Source: Bacteroidota bacterium (GTDB lineage: Bacteria > Bacteroidota > Bacteroidia > JAADEI01). Taken from it: a stretch of DNA of 8,313 nucleotides. Where the stretch lies: NCBI GenBank assembly GCA_015490475.1, contig WFXT01000287.1, positions 1 through 8,313 on the forward strand. The letters run 5' to 3'. Below, piece after piece: positions 6,448-8,313 of this stretch (its first letter is position 1; every line of letters starts with the position of its first letter). The position numbers were made by a program, and so were the translations under genes. Below the pieces are notes generated by a model, which was given only the letters and a program-made list of their open reading frames with translations, was not told the DNA's origin and did no database searches.

Positions 6448-7451
6448 AGAAATTCATTTAATGGTAGTCTGGGCGTTGGTGCTTCGTCTAATGGACTGAT
6501 TTTGCCTTCTTTTAGTTTAAGCCATCCAGCCATTGCAATCATGGCTCCATTATCAACGCACAGGGGCAGTGGCGGTGCCGCTGTCTCCCAACCCTCAGCT
6601 TCTTTCTCCGCAAGTCTCTGCCTAAAATACGAATTAGCGGCCACTCCCCCCACAATAGCTACTCTTTTCAACCCATATTGAACAACGGCTTTTTCAATCT
6701 TGTCAAAAAGATGGTCAATGATAGCCTTTTGTATTGCTGCTGCCAGATGTGGCTTTTCTTCTTCTAACTTCTGCATGCCCTGTTTCCTTATATCTTCTAC
6801 CAGATATCTGAATGCCGTTTTCAAACCACTATAACTGAAATTAAATTCCGGAATTTGAGGTTTGGGCATTGGATATTTATTAGCATTTCCCCTTTGAGCC
6901 AATCTGTCAATATAAGGTCCGCCGGGATAGGGAAGTCCTAACAAGACAGCTGCTTTATCAAAGGCTTCCCCGGCAGCATCATCTAACGTTTCCCCCAGAA
7001 CTTCAACATGAAAGGTATCCCAATAGAGAATCAGCATTGTATGTCCCCCCGATGCCAAAAGCACAATAAAGGGAAAATCAAGTCTTTTCTCAGCAAAGAA
7101 AACAGAGACAATGTGTCCAAACAAATGATTTACATTAACGAAAGGTTTTTGCAAAGCAACAGCCAGACCACGACCAAAAAGTGAGCCCACCATTAACGGA
7201 CCTATTAATCCCGGTCCGCGTGTAACAGCGATTCCGTCAATATCTTCAAGTTTAATTCCTGTCCTTTCCAGCAAAATGTCCAGTGCTGGATAAACTTTTT
7301 TTATGTGTTGACGGGAAGCCAATTCAGGAACCACACCACCATATTTAGAATGAATATCCTGCTTTGCGACAACATGGTCAATTAATTTTCCGTCCTCCAC
7401 CAGCCCAACACCAGTCTCATCACACGAAGTCTCTATGCCAAGAACTATCAT
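6444..7451 (-). CDS. tsaD: tRNA N6-adenosine threonylcarbamoyltransferase TsaD
   Basis: TsaD transfers the threonylcarbamoyl group to A37 of ANN-decoding tRNAs (t6A), working in the cytoplasm with TsaB, TsaE and the TsaC-made threonylcarbamoyl-AMP; these partners are not in the window. The 335-residue length is typical. Motifs run in order: LGIETSCDET (4-13), the metal-binding HLFGH (H109, H113), ASGGHT (133-138), GETLDDAAGEAFDK (153-166), FSYSGLKTAF (205-214), VGGVAAN (267-273) and CVDNGAMIA with the third metal ligand D300. The frame is open 13 codons further upstream to an ATG at 7490, but family members begin as MI-LGIE-SCD, so the ATG at 7451 is chosen. It is the first gene of the minus-strand operon. 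Confidence 0.97.
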   Translation of the reverse strand: MIVLGIETSCDETGVGLVEDGKLIDHVVAKQDIHSKYGGVVPELASRQHIKKVYPALDILLERTGIKLEDIDGIAVTRGPGLIGPLMVGSLFGRGLAVALQKPFVNVNHLFGHIVSVFFAEKRLDFPFIVLLASGGHTMLILYWDTFHVEVLGETLDDAAGEAFDKAAVLLGLPYPGGPYIDRLAQRGNANKYPMPKPQIPEFNFSYSGLKTAFRYLVEDIRKQGMQKLEEEKPHLAAAIQKAIIDHLFDKIEKAVVQYGLKRVAIVGGVAANSYFRQRLAEKEAEGWETAAPPLPLCVDNGAMIAMAGWLKLKEGKISPLDEAPTPRLPLNEFL

Positions 7452-7456
7452 AGTTT

Positions 7457-7464
7457 CAAAGTTA
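7457..7464 (-). promoter_or_regulatory. Possible Bacteroidota -7 box (TAACTTTG) upstream of tsaD
   Basis: On the minus strand the octamer TAACTTTG fits the Bacteroidota -7 consensus TAnnTTTG and ends 5 nt before the chosen tsaD ATG. If used, transcription would begin at or within a few bases of the ATG, giving a leaderless or nearly leaderless mRNA. I see no convincing -33 TTTG/TTG box at the usual spacing, so this could be chance; the same octamer stands before the divergent lipoprotein gene. Confidence 0.3.
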
Positions 7465-7540
7465 AGCAGAATTATTCTTAAATCCTTCATCTTACCTTTT
7501 TAATCAAAATTGCTTAACTATCTTTCGGGAACATACATAG

Positions 7541-7720
7541 GTTTTCTCTAGTGCCAGAACGAACGGAGAAGATGAAGATTGGGAAGTTTTGTTACCGGGT
7601 GTTCCGGGAGGATGGAGTAATGTCACATATGCCAATGGAGGTATTGCATGGGCAATGAGAAATATCCAAGTTCAGTCTGGTAATGGATTATATGTAAGGG
7701 TCGTTTACTTCTGCTGGTAA
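7541..7720 (+). pseudogene. Start-less C-terminal remnant of an unidentified, probably exported protein
   Basis: Between an in-frame TAG at 7538-7540 and a TAA at 7718-7720 lies a 59-codon open frame without ATG, GTG near its beginning or any plausible start. Its translation is protein-like rather than random: it includes ARTNGEDEDWEVLLPG (residues 5-20), GGWSNVTYANGG (23-34), then alternating strand-like residues and the ending LYVRVVYFCW (50-59). It is rich in Gly, Asn, Trp and Tyr, as in beta-rich extracellular domains. A frame change near the TTTTCTCTA run at 7542-7550 would join it to a few upstream codons (TYIGF), but that frame closes at 7501, so most of the gene is missing. I do not recognise the family. 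It is probably the end of a decayed or deleted gene; a real short peptide gene is less likely because no start is present. Confidence 0.55.
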
Positions 7721-7880
7721 TTGAATGTACATTAACGCAACTAGAGTACGACACTTTTTTAGCAAAGCAAAAAGTACAGTCATTAGACTAAATCTAAGTT
7801 CGAAAACTTGTTACTTTTTATACCGTCAATATTTCAACCTTTGTGATTTTTGTCATCTGAACCATTTGGAAATTTTACTT
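7721..7880. other. AT-rich intergenic stretch without a recognisable gene
   Basis: This stretch between the gene remnant and the lipoprotein promoter region has stops in all frames at short intervals and strongly AT-rich composition. It contains a short inverted repeat at 7753-7775 and a second, weaker one at 7796-7809 (AAGTT CGAA AACTT) followed by a T-run (7814-7818). Nothing else is recognised. Confidence 0.6.
7753..7775 (+). terminator. AT-rich inverted repeat, possible weak terminator or structured element
   Basis: ACTTTTT (7753-7759) and AAAAAGT (7769-7775) are perfect 7-bp inverted arms around a short loop that contains GC...GC and could extend the stem by two pairs with a bulge. It lies 32 bp after the remnant's stop. 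The stem is A-T dominated and lacks a trailing T-run on the plus strand, so termination is only a guess. Confidence 0.25.
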
Positions 7881-7888
7881 TAACTTTG
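7881..7888 (+). promoter_or_regulatory. Probable Bacteroidota -7 box (TAACTTTG) for the lipoprotein genes
   Basis: TAACTTTG matches the Bacteroidota consensus TAnnTTTG and ends 21 bp before the first lipoprotein ATG, giving a plausible short leader of about 15 bases. A TTTG at 7865-7868 lies closer than the expected -33 position (12-nt spacing), so the upstream box is unresolved. The surrounding DNA is AT-rich, as usual for promoters. Confidence 0.45.
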
Positions 7889-7909
7889 TAACATAAAATT
7901 TAAAGAGCC

Positions 7910-8161
7910 ATGATGGCGAGGAGGTTGATTTTATCAATATTGGGAACTGGAACCCTTGCATTGCTTACCGGATGTTACACTACAGTAATGGTGGGCGTAA
8001 CGGACGCGCCCATTGGCAATAAAACAGGAAAAGCAAAGGGTCTAAACACTACTTTTGCAAAAGCTAAAGAGAAAGGTAACATTTCACAGGTAGGTACTTG
8101 GAAAGCCGAATTCAAGTGGATTATTATACCATCTTTTAAATTAGAAATCACTGGGCAATAA
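7910..8161 (+). CDS. Small TRL-like lipoprotein, first of a tandem pair
   Basis: This 83-residue protein starts with a lipoprotein signal peptide (basic MMARR, hydrophobic core, lipobox LLTGC with C22 as the acylated cysteine). The mature part contains DAPIGNKTGKAKG (32-44), resembling the TRL-like family pattern of T-S-N-x-x-G-x-K-x-G-K, followed by a helix rich in Lys and Ala and a strand-rich tail. TRL-like proteins are small envelope lipoproteins of unknown function, often in tandem copies. The tail here (KWIIIPSFKLEITGQ) differs from the longer family pattern as I recall it, so the call is moderate. Two adjacent ATGs (7910 and 7913) are equally possible starts. The next gene begins 13 bp after the stop with the same AGCCATGA start context. 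Confidence 0.7.
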   Translation: MMARRLILSILGTGTLALLTGCYTTVMVGVTDAPIGNKTGKAKGLNTTFAKAKEKGNISQVGTWKAEFKWIIIPSFKLEITGQ

Positions 8162-8174
8162 AAAATCCGGAGCC

Positions 8175-8313
8175 ATGAGAAAATTAATCGCATTTGGGGG
8201 ATTGGTTTTGACGGTTCTGTGGTCATGCAGTATCACAAGACCATTTGCTATAACCTCTAATGAAATTGGAGATAAAGTAGGAAAGGTTTCGTGTGCATGC
8301 ATTGGTACTCCAC
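8175..8313 (+). CDS. Second small TRL-like lipoprotein, 3' end beyond the window
   Basis: An open frame starts at the ATG at 8175, with GGAG four bases before the start codon context (CCGGAGCC), and runs off the window after 46 codons. It begins with a lipoprotein signal peptide (MRKLIAFGG, hydrophobic core, LWSC with C18 as the likely lipid-attached cysteine). The mature part, RPFAITSNEIGDKVGKVSC (22-40), is a close match to the TRL-like pattern and aligns with the preceding gene at I-G-x-K-x-G-K, so the two are tandem paralogues, probably co-transcribed. The missing C-terminus prevents a length comparison. Confidence 0.72.
   Translation, partial: MRKLIAFGGLVLTVLWSCSITRPFAITSNEIGDKVGKVSCACIGTP

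Noticed and set aside
7452..7490. Upstream ATG giving 13 extra residues on TsaD
   Set aside because: TsaD proteins begin right at the MI-LGIE-SCD segment; the extra residues look like leader DNA.
7796..7818. AAGTT-CGAA-AACTT hairpin plus T-run as a rho-independent terminator
   Set aside because: The stem is only 5 bp and A-T rich, with a gap before the T-run, too weak to call separately.
7975..8226. 83-codon minus-strand frame opposite the lipoprotein genes
   Set aside because: It spans both lipoprotein genes antisense, and the plus strand shows signal peptides and lipoboxes, so the plus strand is coding.

Overview
The window looks like chromosomal DNA of a Bacteroidota/Chlorobi-type bacterium. 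Three things point there. A Rossmann/DUF2520 gene sits beside a KdsC-like phosphatase gene, a pairing I associate with that phylum. Most starts lack a good Shine-Dalgarno sequence, and the octamer TAACTTTG (Bacteroidota -7 box TAnnTTTG) precedes the two genes that begin transcription units. There are also TRL-like small lipoproteins. The lineage below phylum cannot be read from this sequence. No rRNA, tRNA, CRISPR array or insertion sequence was seen.

Layout. Positions 2-1225 (+ strand) hold the 3' part of a SAM methyltransferase gene and a gene for a secreted, C-terminally anchored protein resembling TPM domains. From 7451 down to 1212 (- strand) runs a compact seven-gene array, probably one operon, in transcription order: tsaD (tRNA t6A synthesis), a hotdog-fold thioesterase, a YkuK/DUF458 RNase H-like protein, a ClC-family chloride channel/transporter, the replicative helicase dnaB, a Rossmann/DUF2520 protein and a KdsC-like HAD phosphatase. 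Junctions are 4-nt ATGA overlaps (tsaD/thioesterase, ykuK/clc), overlaps of 8 and 26 bp, or gaps of 8 and 49 bp. The operon end overlaps the end of the convergent TPM-like gene by 14 bp.

Positions 7452-7909 form the only long gap. It holds a start-less 59-codon remnant of a protein C-terminus (7541-7720) and an AT-rich stretch with a small hairpin and a promoter-like box. From 7910 to the window end are two tandem small lipoprotein genes of TRL-like type, the second cut by the window edge.

The genes do not form one pathway: the operon mixes housekeeping functions (tRNA modification, replication, sugar-phosphate hydrolysis) with ion transport and poorly known proteins. The most notable observation is that the DnaB helicase ends in a long acidic tail finishing exactly in DDDIPF, the C-terminal peptide that bacterial single-stranded DNA-binding protein (SSB) uses to recruit its partners. 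The second is a ClC protein that keeps the gating glutamate but has valine where proton-coupled relatives have the internal proton glutamate. I see no clear novel defence or mobile system; these two and the gene remnant are the best leads.
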